From Cucumis sativus (taxonomy: Eukaryota; Streptophyta; Magnoliopsida; Cucurbitales; Cucurbitaceae): 64,000 nucleotides of DNA. Shown piece after piece: positions 48,160-61,672 of this stretch. The stretch is from NCBI RefSeq assembly GCF_000004075.3, contig NC_026658.2, positions 1 through 64,000 on the forward strand. Reading direction: 5' to 3'. The translations under genes were made by a program, and so were the position numbers. The notes beneath the pieces were generated by a model. It did not search any database, was not told the DNA's origin, and was given only the letters and a program-made list of their open reading frames with translations. The stretch's first letter is position 1; the number at the start of each line of letters is the position of its first letter.

Positions 48160-51100
48160 ATGGCGGAGGTCAATGCTATGATGATTCGTGCTCGCTGTAA
48201 TTTTATGGTGAGAAACCCTGTGTTGGATGTGAAGCGTTTGGGCTTTCGGATGCCGGTTATGGGTCGCCGAACAGTTTGGTGTAGTCGGAGGAGGATGAAG
48301 GGGAGAGTTGTAAATGGAGTGAAGGCGACAATGCAGGTCGATTTGGAGGATGAGGAGAGGTTGAAAAGATTGGAGGGTTTAGAGGCCACTTTAGGGCTTG
48401 ATATTGTAGCGGAGAGGGAATTGAAGGAGAAGGGGTTTTTAGGGATGAGGAAGACGAAGCTTGTATGCACTGTTGGTCCAGCGTGTAGTGGGATTGCGGA
48501 TTTGGAGAAGTTAGCGTTGGAAGGTATGAATATTGCGAGATTGAATATGTGTCACAACTCGATGGAGTGGCATTGTGATATGATTAAGAAAATCAAGAAG
48601 TTAAATGAGGAGAAAGGATTCTGTATTTCGGTTATGATTGATATTGAAGGAAGTCAGATTCATGTGGTTGATCATGGAGCTCCTTCCTCTGTAAAAGTTG
48701 AGGTAAATTGTAATTGTCATGTCTCTGTTTTCATTGTTTCCCTTTACTGTAGTCTAAATTCTCTGGTCGTCATTGTTCAGGATGGTTCAATCTGGTTGTT
48801 CACTGCTAAGAAATTCGAAGGTTCTCGTCCATTCACTGTGCAAGCGAGCTATGAAGGTTTCTCTGAAGGTGCGTTTTGAATCGTGTATTCTATTTGTGAT
48901 CGAAGAAATATTTGAATCCGAGAAGCTAATTAGGACATGGTTTTGAAGTTGAAGATCTTGTTTTTACGAATTTGGGCAGGTATCCGAGTGGGTGATTCAA
49001 TTGTAATTGATGGGGGAATGGCAACCTTTGAAGTTATTGAAAAGATTGGGAATGATTTAAGCTGCAGGTGCACAGACCCAGGTTTATTTCTTCCTCGGGC
49101 GAAGTGTAGCTTTTGGAGAGATGGAAGGCTTGTTATGAGAAATCACGAGTCTCCCACGTTGTCAAGTAAGGTAGGAACGTTTTTCCTGTAATATCAATAT
49201 TCATACTGAGAAATTTATTTTTGATAAATATAATTAGAAGTGCTCACTCTTAAGTTAAACTTTCAAGTATGATGTATTCAAAGATCAAGAACCTAAGATG
49301 TTGCATTCTTCGTTTTGGTATTACTATGGAGGAAATCTTATATCCATTATTTTCGAAGTTTTCTTTCTGTGGGATTACAAGTTGGGTCCACTATCTTGAG
49401 TCGTGGGGACAGTTTCATGGTTCGACATTTTTTGTTACTCTGGGTTGTCAACATGGCAATGTTTTTACTTGATTCAATATGGGAATAACAGTTTAAGGTT
49501 CATTATTTAAGAGTTGGCTTCTTGTTGTGGTTGTCAACACTACGAGTTCAATTTCAAAATTTTTCTTTTTTGGGTGCCAGCATTAAAAGTTTATTCCTGG
49601 ACATTTTCATCTCTGTCGTGAAGAAAATTTATCTATTTTTATGCACGTAAAACTAATTTTCTTGACAATTGTCTCTCCATTGACGAGGTTGACTTTCTCA
49701 TATTAATGCAGAGTAAAAGGTCTTGGTATTATGTAATTAAATTTATCTAACCTATCAACTTATATATTTTTAGGCTGATCGATGTATTGGATCTTTCTGA
49801 TTAATGTCATTTCTTCTAATTAATGTTAATTTTCACATGTGAACTTTTTACAAATTTATAATTCACGAGCCCGAGTATTAAACTATTGAAATAATTTCAG
49901 GTTGACATGGAATTCAATTAATATGATGGTGTATTACGTTATTCGGTTTTCCGTTGTGCAGGATTGGTCGGACATTGAATTTGGAATTTCAGAAGGCGTG
50001 GACTTCATTGCCCTTTCTTTTGTGAACAGTGCAGATCCTGTCAGGCATCTAAAGAACTACCTTTCAACAAAATCAGCGAAGTAAGCATCGATTCAAGAAG
50101 TCAATATTTTACCATGAGTTAGGTCGAAATATCACTATCACTACTATGCATGAACTTTTGATTCCTTGTCTTTTTTTAATTGAATTTTCAACAGCATTTC
50201 ATAAGATGGATTCCCATGACACTATTGAGGCATTATTTTCCGCAAATTTTGATTACTGAAACAGATTGGGTAATTTTAAAACTTCGCTCAAGTGATGAAG
50301 TGTATATTCTCTTTTTCATGCACAGATCTATAAGGGTATTGGCTAAGATTGAAAGCTTGGAGGCCCTTCAAAATCTGGAAGAAATTGTAGAGGCCTCTGA
50401 TGGAATCATGGTGGCTCGAGGGGACCTTGGGGTTGAAATTCCGCTCGAGCAGATACCAGCAGTGCAAGAGGAAATAACCAGAGTTTGTAGGGAATTGAAC
50501 AAACCAGTGATCATAGCTTCTCAACTTCTAGAGTCCATGGTTGAATATCCTACCCCAACACGTGCTGAGGTACAAGTGACATGTGCTTTTGATTGTTTTC
50601 AATTTTGGACTTGTTTGAAATGACTATCTAAGTATTTAGAAAAGTGTCTTTTTAAGGCTCTTCTTGTGCTCTCCAGAAGGCTGAGATTTCATACTCTTCG
50701 TGTTCAATAGGTTGCAGATGTTTCTGAAGCTGTCCGACAATATGCTGATGCGTTGATGCTATCTGGGGAGTCTGCCATAGGATCATATGGACAGAAAGCA
50801 CTTTCGGTTCTACAGATGGCCAGCAGCCGAATGGAATTATGGAGTCGTGAAGAAAATAGGAACAATTTCCTTCCCCAGCATCAACTTGGAGTGTCATTGC
50901 ATGATCGCATTGCAGAAGAAATTTGCAATTCTGCAGCTGAATTGGGTAAAACTCACTTTTCTCCACTTTCTTTTTAAACAAAGTCCATCGTATGGGATCG
51001 TCAAAATAACATCATAATTCCCTTTTGGCTATGTCTCATGTCTATCGGCTACCTTCTTTATTACGTAATCATGCAAAAGAAAATCGTATGAAATATATTG

Positions 51101-51940
51101 GCTTGCCATTTTAGTCCATTCTTCTGCGCTTAGTTTCAATGTGATATTTCTGGTTTAGAAGTATATATCATCAAAATCCTTCAAAAACATATCGGCTGGA
51201 TGTTTTCACTCATTTCTGTTCTGAGTCACTGTCACACTGTTCTCGATCAAATTTTTAAAAAATCTTTTACTTATTAAGTAATTTAAAAACCTTTGTAAAA
51301 GGTAAGAGTAGAGTAATATCGTAACTTCCACAAGTACAGGGCTAGTTTTGAAACAAATGGTCAGTTGGAGGATATTTTCTTATGATTTAACCTTAAAAGT
51401 TGTTAACAATTGGTAACAACAGAGAAGTTTTGTGAGAAAAAGCTGGTTGTGTCATGGTGTGGTAGAACTAGAACACTGAGTCTTTGATTCTTAGGTTTGA
51501 AGAAGTAAATCAATTACCTTCAAAACAAGAGGTTCTGTTTGTTTGAATGTTGCTAATTGCATTTGGCCCACGTTTCCACTAAAATAAAAACCTCCATATT
51601 CTTTGTGGCAGCTAACAGACTTTCAGTAGACGCCATATTTGTGCTCACAAATCAAGGGCATATGGCATCTCTCCTTTCCCGGAACCGCCCAGGGCCGCCA
51701 ATATTTGCATTAACCGACGATGATAGCACAAGAATGGCTTTGAATCTACAATGGGGAGTGTTTCCTTTGCGAATTGACCTCTCAGAAGACATTGAAGCAA
51801 ACATCTCAAGAGGGATCGAGGTTGTGAAATCAAAGGGATTGGTAAAACAGGGGGACTCTGTGCTTGTGGTCTCAGAGATCTCTCCAGCTCGAGCTGCGTC
51901 AATGGCGTCCCAATCAATTCAGCTCAAAACCATCGTGTAG
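48160..51940 (+). CDS. PKP1: Plastidial pyruvate kinase, alpha subunit
   Basis: Converts phosphoenolpyruvate and ADP to pyruvate and ATP in plastids, feeding fatty-acid synthesis; in Arabidopsis the alpha subunit works with beta subunits. Seven exons: 48160-48702, 48781-48868, 48980-49170, 49962-50080, 50326-50569, 50711-50945 and 51612-51940; all GT-AG, in frame, 582 aa. An Arg/Met-rich transit peptide of about 60-70 residues precedes the barrel ([11 protein letters not shown]). ARLNMCHN (about 126), the KIES lysine and glutamate (about 321), [11 protein letters not shown] (about 345) and [21 protein letters not shown] are present, as is the C-terminal domain ending SIQLKTIV. The usual TKGPEIR segment reads IEGSQIH. 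Closest to Arabidopsis PKP-alpha (At3g22960). The ATG in TTAATGGCGGAGG is the first in frame. Confidence 0.95.
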
Positions 51941-53186
51941 AACAAAGAAAAAACAGGTCAAGCTTTGTAAGTGAAACTTTATGATTGCATGTATCATATG
52001 TGGTGGATATTACACGTGAATGTTGCATCTTATCATTTGTGGCCCTCTGTTTGTAACGACTATTGAAGCCTTTGATAGGTTGTTTATTATTATTTGGAAA
52101 ATGTAATAACTCTACTCAAATTTGAATTTAGTTTTAATAGTATTGTATTGTTTTGTTTGGTAACCCTTTTATTTTTATTTGTTTGAAAACCATCCTAATA
52201 ATTATCTTTTTAAATGCATAATTAATCATAATTATTTTAAAAGCTATATTGAACATATAATTTTAAGAAAGTTTAGGATTTAATTACTTTAGCTAGAGTC
52301 TATATCGATATAATTCCAAGATTTAAAGCCTAAATTGATTTTAGGTCTAAGTCCTACCCAAATGCTTGACGCCATGAGTAGAGTACGTTAATTATAAGAT
52401 CCATTTTGTTTTCTGGATTGTGCTTCTTAGCAGCTATCTGGCATTGGGTGTATTGGGATCTAGAAATATTTTCTGATGAACGTACAGGAAAACCTTCTTT
52501 GGATTTGCCGAAGATTTTTGGAATTCATTTATTTCTCTCAGGGTTGGGTTGTTTTGGTTTTGGTGCATTTCATGTAACCGGATTGTACGGTCCGGGAATA
52601 TGGGTATCCGATCCTTATGGATTAAGTTCAAGTACCGCAACAATTTTCTTATATTGAACAAAACAACTTTCAAACTCATATTTGTGATGTTACATACAAC
52701 ATGCCATATGATGTACATATACATACCATACCATACATCTGCACATATTTGTAATTTGTTTCTGAAATAGATAGAAGTTAGATAGATGAATAATCCAAAC
52801 ATCCTCTTCAATGAAATGCCCCTTGTGGAACTTTCTACACCATATGTATTCAATCATTGCTATCCCCACACAACACACACAGTCACACACACACATATAT
52901 CATATCTCTCTTTCTCTCATTCTCCTTTTTCTTCTAAACAAATAATAAAATAAAACAAATAAACCGAAGCCACAAGCAAAATCCCATTCTGGGGCCCTCA
53001 AGCATGCGCAATTTAGTATTTGAACCTCATATGTTGGCTATAATGCGCACCGACAGATGCGTATACGCTTTAATCGTCGCCTCCTGTCCTGGCCTCCGCT
53101 TGCGTTTCATTTTGTTTTTGCTCTCTTTTGTGGAAAAATTAAGATGAAACTATTTCTCCCATTCAATTCTGCTATCTAACTAATCT
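51941..53186. other. Intergenic with a plastid-DNA insertion
   Basis: 3' flank of the PK gene, then the psbB fragment (listed separately), then the 5' flank of the next gene. CA/TA-rich simple sequence occurs at about 52866-52908 (ACACACACAGTCACACACACACATATA). No clear TATA box was found before 53187. Confidence 0.55.
52400..52624 (+). pseudogene. psbB: Nuclear plastid-DNA fragment (part of psbB, CP47)
   Basis: About 225 bp that translates without a stop into an internal part of photosystem II CP47: [59 protein letters not shown]. Homology stops abruptly after DPYGL, where plastid psbB would continue. Only about 75 of roughly 508 residues are present, with no start or promoter, so it is a nuclear integrant (NUPT) rather than a gene. 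The lack of stops suggests recent transfer. Confidence 0.93.
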
Positions 53187-56100
53187 ATGGCTGCTCTTCA
53201 AATTCTCAAATCATCTCTCTCTCTTCCTTCCATCTCGCACTCGAATTTTGGCTCTCAATCAACACGCTTCGTCTCTGACTTTGATTCCCTACTCCTTCAT
53301 GGACGTCGGAGGAGTTTGCGTTATGCCTGCGTTTATAGAAGGTTCACTTTCCGTTGCGCTGCTAAAGATACTGATAAGGAAACCAATGGCAAGTTTTAAC
53401 TGCTTTTCTTCTGCTTCGTTTCTACCGGTTTTCTTTTTCCATTGCACCTGCTTTGCTTGTATTTTCTTTGGTGATTGACTGTTCGTTTTTTCGTTGTTTT
53501 TGTTTTGCTAAACTACGAAGTTGCATGATGTAGTTTGTTGTTCAGATGCTCCGTCGCTTCTGAATTATCTCGCTCAGTTGAAAGTAGCTCAATCATGTAG
53601 CAAAATCGTGCGAGTATTCATCAAGCTATTTGAGTAAATGAGGAGTGGAAGATAGTTGAGGCTATGAATAAAGGTTGCTTCGTTGGCACTCTAATTCTCA
53701 TTAGAGCTTTATTCTTGAATCAATATAGACACGATTCGATAGATGGATTAAACCGGAATCTGAAATTTTAAACTAAGAATTTTTTTACGTTCAACGATTT
53801 TTTAAAAAACTTAAGAGATGGCGAATCTAAGAGTTTTGTTAATCAGACAGAGGAAGCTTGGTAAACGGATGAAATTTTCATTTCGATCAATGTCTGTATT
53901 AACCATCACTTGATTCTATAATCCGAAGTCTTCCTTGGTTCAATTTTTGTAGTCAAAGCTTTTAGGAAGCTTCAAGTATGTGTCGAGCCGACAGTTGTAG
54001 TACCGTACTTGTATTAGGAGTCGTAGCTGGCGATGCTTGTTTAGATTGCTTGAACAGTTTTCGCATAGGTTCAGTTTTTCTTTTAAGAAGTGTTTCGGAC
54101 ATTTGAGTTTTCTTCAGCTTGTGTAACAGCGGCATGGTTTGCTTGGCCCTCCTGTGTGGAGGCTCATGAGGCCTTCAAGCTTACTCTCATGAATTTACCT
54201 AGCCGGTCTCCTTTGTGCATATACCATCTTCCTACCATGTTCACATCTGGATTTTCTCTCTCTTGGTCCATTGTAGAAGAATGCGTACATATTAGAGCAG
54301 ACCTTTTTGCGTTCACCTGTAGATGTTCCAAGCAAGTTTTTAACTGTCTCAGTAGTGATATCTCCAGTGGTAAGTCTTGGTGATTGGAGTTTTCACATTC
54401 CTCATTAGGAACCTGAAGATTCTCTTTTGTTGATTATTGTCTTATACTTTCTTTACGCAAGTCATACGTTCCCATTCATGCATTTCATATAAATGAAGTC
54501 TTCCATGCCGCAAGTAGCATACAAGAAAACTGTAATGTCTAGTTAGGGACCGGTTAAAACAAAAACCAACTTCTCAATGACATAATGAAAAGATAAAACA
54601 TCTAGGAGATACAAACTCTCACAATGAGAGGAAAAAGAAAAAAGAAAGGTAAGGATCTGCAAATACAACCAAAAAGGATAAACTTCCGAAACAAAAGAAA
54701 GTACAAAACTACCGAAGAAACCCAGAAAACGACCACCAACCAACAGAAGACTAACAAAGAGCAAACTGAAAACTCCTTAAACGATTTACACACTAAAAAT
54801 CCAATGAAAGAAGCGTTTGATGAACCAATACCAAGAATCTTAAAAAGAAATCTTCTCCTAATGCTCTAAAAAATTCCATCAGGAGAATGAAACAAAGCCC
54901 AACAAGTAATATTAACCTGCCAAAGCGAAAACTTCAGAAACAGCGAACAAGAAACCGTCTTCCCTTTATAAAGCAATTCAAAAGAAAGTACACCCACGAT
55001 CTCTAGCAATCAAAGCAAAAATTCAACTCTTATTGACAAACAAGTTGCCTCAGCTCCTTAGAACTTTACAAGAGGGGAAAGAGGGTGAATTTCTTTGAGT
55101 TGTAAACCACAAGCTTCAATTAAATATGAAAACCTTTTAGGAACTAAGGAAGGAAATATAACTGGTGAAAAAGGTTGAGAAGCCCTTATCAAATTATCTT
55201 GGACATAATTCATCTCAAAAGCATCAGCAAATGAACCCACAAGCTAAGCATCTTCAAACACTCTTTGTGCTTTCCAAGGTTGAACAAAGCAAGGAAAAGC
55301 AACTTAAATCATTCTCCACATCAAGAAACTAGGTTATGGAGAATGATTTTAATTTTGAAGGACTCTTTGTGTTTTCCAAGGTTAGAGAAGGTTGCTTTCT
55401 CTACACCTATGACTCTGCGGATGCCTGGTATGATAGAAATTTTCTGGTGATCTTATTTGTCATCAAGTTGACCAACCATACTATGACTGTATTATTGGCT
55501 GCTTCCCATCCTTCGTATTCAGTCTAACCATATAATTGGTTTTCTCATTTAGTTTGTGAGTATTGATGGATATGCAGCACCTTCAGAACCATCAGAACCA
55601 TCAGAACCATCAGAACCATGTGTATGTGTATGGTTGAATGTTTCTTTTGTAACCGGGAGTGGAAGCTGCGCTCATACACTGGGACACCTGTACCTGACCC
55701 AAGGACTGGAGTTGATTGTAGTGAATAATGTATTTTGCATGAGATGAATTATGTCAATAAAGTTTCTTTGCATTACTTTCTGCAGGAGAAGAACCTCCAG
55801 AATCATTATTCATGAAGGAACTGAAGAAGAGAGGTATAACTCCCACTTCCTTGCTTGAGGATACTAACAGCAGTGACTTTGAACTTGGTGGCGAGATGAC
55901 TGGAGAAAACAGAGATTTCTCCCGTAGAAGTGCTGTTTCAACGGAAGTTAACAAGAGCCTATCCAATCAAAGGGAGCGTTCCATGCAATTGAACAGTGAA
56001 GGCCTTGAGGTCAATTTCCTTATGATTTTATTGAGATCTAGTGAATATGCTATTCAAATGTCTAAATTCATTTCATCTGATCTGTTTCATTTATTACTCT

Positions 56101-57581
56101 TACCTTGTTTGACGAGTTCTGACCAAAATAACCATAATTTGATGACTAGTTAATGAAATTATTATTATATTCCACCATGAATATTGAAAGACTGGCTGGA
56201 CATGCAAAATGAAAATCACAAATAATGGGTCTACAAAAAATATCAAATGTTGGCTCCAAACGTTGAGAACCATCCAAAAGAAATGGACGGCCAAAAAAGC
56301 CTAAACGAAAAATTTATAGTGAGCCAAGTTTCACGCATCCTTCCATGACCTCTCTGCTAGTCTTCCCCACAAAATTCCTCGTGTTCCTTTCCAACTAAAT
56401 ACACCAAATAACAAAACAAAATAAAATAAAAATTGCCTCCCGAGGAACCTTCCCATTGTTACAGAAAGGAGGATGAAAACTAATTTCCTCCGCACATCCC
56501 TAAGTCTAAGTGTGTGATCAGAAATGAAAAGCATACTCCAGTCCATCATGGACGATGAATTCTCTTCCTGAAAAAGGCACCTTTTATCAACAGATGCCAA
56601 AGAAGGAAACCAATCTACCCAAACAAACAACCATTCTGAACTCTTGGAGAACCTCAGCAAAACAAAAGTTGCCTTTCTCAACCACAAACTTCCCTCCATT
56701 CATAAAGCCCAATTCGAAAGACTTACTTTCTATTGGAAAACGCCACCAAACACGTAGGCAGTGATAATCAAAGAAGAAAGTGCCAGACTTCTTCCTCCCG
56801 AAAAAAAAAAAAAAAAACTAGCAGCTTTCTAACAGTAACTGTAACTTCGGCACGCCAAAGCCTAATAATTGGAACCAATAATTCTGTTGAATCTTAGCAA
56901 GCAAGAGTGGGTTATGGAGTATCCAATGTCCATTCAGCAGAAAACACCAATAAATTTAAGTATATAAATGCTCTAAAACTCCCCCTCATTTATACGCTTT
57001 AAAATGTGTAAAATGCCCAACATGTGGAAATTTCAATATTAACTAAGGAAAAATAAACATTACAAAGGTCGAAGATAGATAGGACTTCTTTTTCTGATAC
57101 CATAATAGACTATCAAGCAAACTAAAAACTTAAACAGAATTACAGAATTAATTCCCCAACAGTCTCATGGATTAAAATTTAGTTATTTTCATTTCTATCA
57201 TTACAACTACATATTTCAGTTGTATGTCTTATGTAGTTTGAATTAATTATGTTTGCTTTTCAGGGGTTGATCCCTCGTGCTAAACTTTTGCTAACAATTG
57301 GAGGAACGTTCTTCTTAGGATTCTGGCCGTTGATCATCATAACGGTTTCGTTCTTTTTTGGTTTATACTTTGTAAGTTTCCTTTCACTTACTACTACAGA
57401 GGAGCTGGACTTACAAAACCCTAAAGGGAAACTAACAATTATTCTCTAACATTTAACGCAGTTTTTGGGAGCCTCTTTTATTCATGATGGCCAAACGCCA
57501 ATATCTCCTCCACCGTATGTTGACCCATATGCTCTTTTAGAGGACGAAAGAATTTCACAAATAGCTCCTCCTGTAAATTGA
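53187..57581 (+). CDS. Small predicted plastid membrane protein, unknown function
   Basis: Four exons: 53187-53388, 55786-56009, 57264-57371 and 57462-57581, in frame throughout, giving 217 aa. The first intron (2.4 kb) appears to use a GC donor (ATG/GCAAGT) with a normal AG acceptor; the others are GT-AG. Residues 1 to about 55 are Ser/Arg-rich and nearly free of acidic residues, a typical chloroplast transit peptide, with possible cleavage near FRCAAKD. The middle part is hydrophilic (EEPPESLFMKELKKRGITPT). Residues about 145-185 form a strongly hydrophobic region (LLLTIGGTFFLGFWPLIIIT, then VSFFFGLYFFLGASF), enough for one or two membrane spans, followed by a short Pro-rich tail (ISPPPYVDPYALLEDERISQ). 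I do not recognise a named family. Plastid membrane location is inferred. Confidence 0.8.
53389..55785 (+). other. 2.4-kb first intron with repeat-like content
   Basis: This intron holds no supported exon. It includes an A-rich, possibly retroelement-derived stretch (about 54540-55080), a hairpin with about 14-bp arms (TAAATCATTCTCCA at about 55306 and TGGAGAATGATTTTA at about 55337), a direct repeat of ACTCTTTGTG(C/T)TTTCCAAGG (about 55259 and 55361), and a 9-bp tandem repeat (55580-55619). Confidence 0.5.
55580..55619 (+). repeat. 9-bp tandem repeat (about 4.5 copies)
   Basis: The unit TCAGAACCA is repeated in CTTCAGAACCATCAGAACC and onward. It lies in the first intron of the 217-aa protein gene. 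It could be read as Pro-Ser-Glu repeats, but this frame is not joined to any exon. Confidence 0.85.
56010..57263 (+). other. 1.25-kb second intron, possible repeat remnant
   Basis: No exon supported. On the minus strand 56331-56699 stays open for 122 codons (MEGSLWLRKATFVLLRFSKS...), which may be a decayed retroelement fragment; I could not identify a domain. A poly-A run at about 56799-56817 could be an insertion tail. Confidence 0.35.
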
Positions 57582-59209
57582 CTGCTGCAAAATCCTCTAA
57601 TTGGTTGGTTTTCTGCTACTTTGTTTTCCTTACCCAATATTTATTGCCACTATATGTAAATGATTATTAGCTAGAATTTTGTGGTCTTGCGCTCTATTTT
57701 ATTTCTCGAAGTCTTTAGTTTTTTTTTTTCTTCGACAATATCTGGGTGGGGGGAGGGATACCAAATCTATGACCTCAAAGTTAACAGTACAAGTTGTAAA
57801 ACCTTCAATCATTCACACGTAGACGGGGGTAAAAGGGGGGAAAGCTGTTGAAGAAAGGATGTAGGGGTTTATGCACGGTTTTGGGATGTTCTGTGGAGAA
57901 TTTTGGAGGTTAGGGGAAAGCTTTTGGGAAAGGGAGGCAACTCTCGAATCAGTCCTTATCTCGTCTTGTTTTGTAATTGCTATGTTTTTTCTTGTTTTAG
58001 AGATATGGTAATAAATATTATTGCCCTTTTGGTTGTTTATTATTATTATTATTATTGAATTATGAAAAAGATGAGGGAGATATCCAAGTCCCTCTATTTT
58101 GGTCGTTGTTGGATAGTTTTGTGTGTGTGCTGTGTGCAGGGAGGAGATTAAGGATATGATATCTTCCATTTTTGTTTGGAAGAATGAGAAGAAGAAAAAA
58201 AAAGGGCGTTGGAATAGACGAGACGGAAGTTAGTTGGAATGAATGGAAACCCATGAGGAGATAAAATGGGGGTGGGGTGGTGGAAGGAAATGGTGTTTGG
58301 ATGTGTCAGAACTTCATTCGGACACATAGAACATCCCAAAACCCTACTTTGAAACTATGTTTTGAATTTTAAACATTACTCAGAGTCAAATATTAAAATT
58401 AAATAAATAAAGTTCATAATGGTTATTATATCCATCATAGCATACAAACTTGGCTTTGCGCTTTTGGAATTTGGAAGGATGAGAGTAATAAAGAAATTAC
58501 TTTCTCAAAAAAAATAAAAAATAAAATAAAAAACTTTTCTTGACTTTGAAGTTAAGTGTTGTGGACATTTTTAGGTGTAGGAGTCGACCAATCTTTGAAT
58601 TGAAGATTTATGGGTTTTTTCTTAGGCATGCTTTGCTGTAGGCCCCCGTCTTTTTTCTAAGAATAAAAATTAAAATGGGCAAATAATAAAAAATAGCACT
58701 ATTTTTGTTCAAAATATCAGGATTAAAACCCTTCTTCGTAAAAACAATTTTAGCTACCGGCCGTTAAATTATTAACTGAGAAATATTTAAAATTTAAACT
58801 GAAATTTTATTTTTATTGATAATAAAAAAACAATTTCCGACATTTTTAACGAATTCAATATTATTTATACGAATTGTTATTTTCAAAAACAATATTATTT
58901 CTTTTCCTTTTCTTGGAATTTGGATTCGGTACCAATTCTTCAAAAATTATGAAAGAAGAAAATAACAATAAAATTGGATGCCAATTTGAAGAATACAATG
59001 GCCATTTGAATTAAAAACATAGGTTCAATAATAAAAGCCTTGGAAACAAGAAGTATCACAGCATCATTTCATATAGAGAGAAGCCACATGAAAAAAAGAC
59101 ATAACAAGAATGCCAAAAAAACCAAAGTGCAATAAGCAGAGCACCACACACCAACACTCCCAAACATACACACAATGAGGCGAGAGAGATCGAGCCAACA
59201 CGTGTTTGT
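57582..59209. other. Intergenic between convergent genes
   Basis: 3' flanks of the 217-aa protein gene and, from the other side, the alpha-tubulin gene. It contains a G-rich stretch (about 57745-57840), a (ATT)n run (about 58038-58055) and a possible minus-strand tRNA-like phrase near 57757-57780. No gene recognised. Confidence 0.55.
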
Positions 59210-61451
<2,242 letters not shown>

Positions 61452-61610
61452 TTAGAAGAAAAGAAGAAGAAGAAGAGATCTGAAGGAAGAAATGGAGAGA
61501 AGGAAAAAATCTCGCGAGAGGAAGAAAGACGTTTGTAAAGACGCCTTCCCCTTGGAAACCCTTTTTTTGGTTATGTGATGGATAGACGGGAAGGGGGAGA
61601 GTGAAGAGGA

Positions 61611-61672
61611 GTATTTATAGTGGGAAAAGAGGAGAGCGTAAGAAGGAATGGTCTCTTTTTTTAACCGTTGGG
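61611..61672 (-). promoter_or_regulatory. Alpha-tubulin core promoter: TATA box and MSA element
   Basis: CTATAAATAC on the minus strand (61620-61611) is a good TATA box about 165 bp before the ATG, implying a 5' UTR of roughly 130 nt. Just upstream, CCCAACGGTTA (61672-61662, minus) matches the MSA consensus (T/C)C(T/C)AACGG(T/C)(T/C)A at every position. MSA elements bind MYB3R factors and give G2/M expression. Confidence 0.65.

Noticed and set aside
52406..52657. psbB as a functional gene
   Set aside because: Only an internal fragment, without start, stop or plastid flanks.
54090..54383. 97-codon open frame in the first intron of the 217-aa gene
   Set aside because: No homology recognised and no junctions that keep frame with the flanking exons.
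55556..55747. Pro-Ser-Glu repeat peptide
   Set aside because: Product of a 9-bp intronic tandem repeat, with no start context or exon joint.
56331..56699. 122-codon minus-strand open frame in the second intron
   Set aside because: Possibly a retroelement remnant, but I could not find an RT, zinc-knuckle or other domain to support a call.
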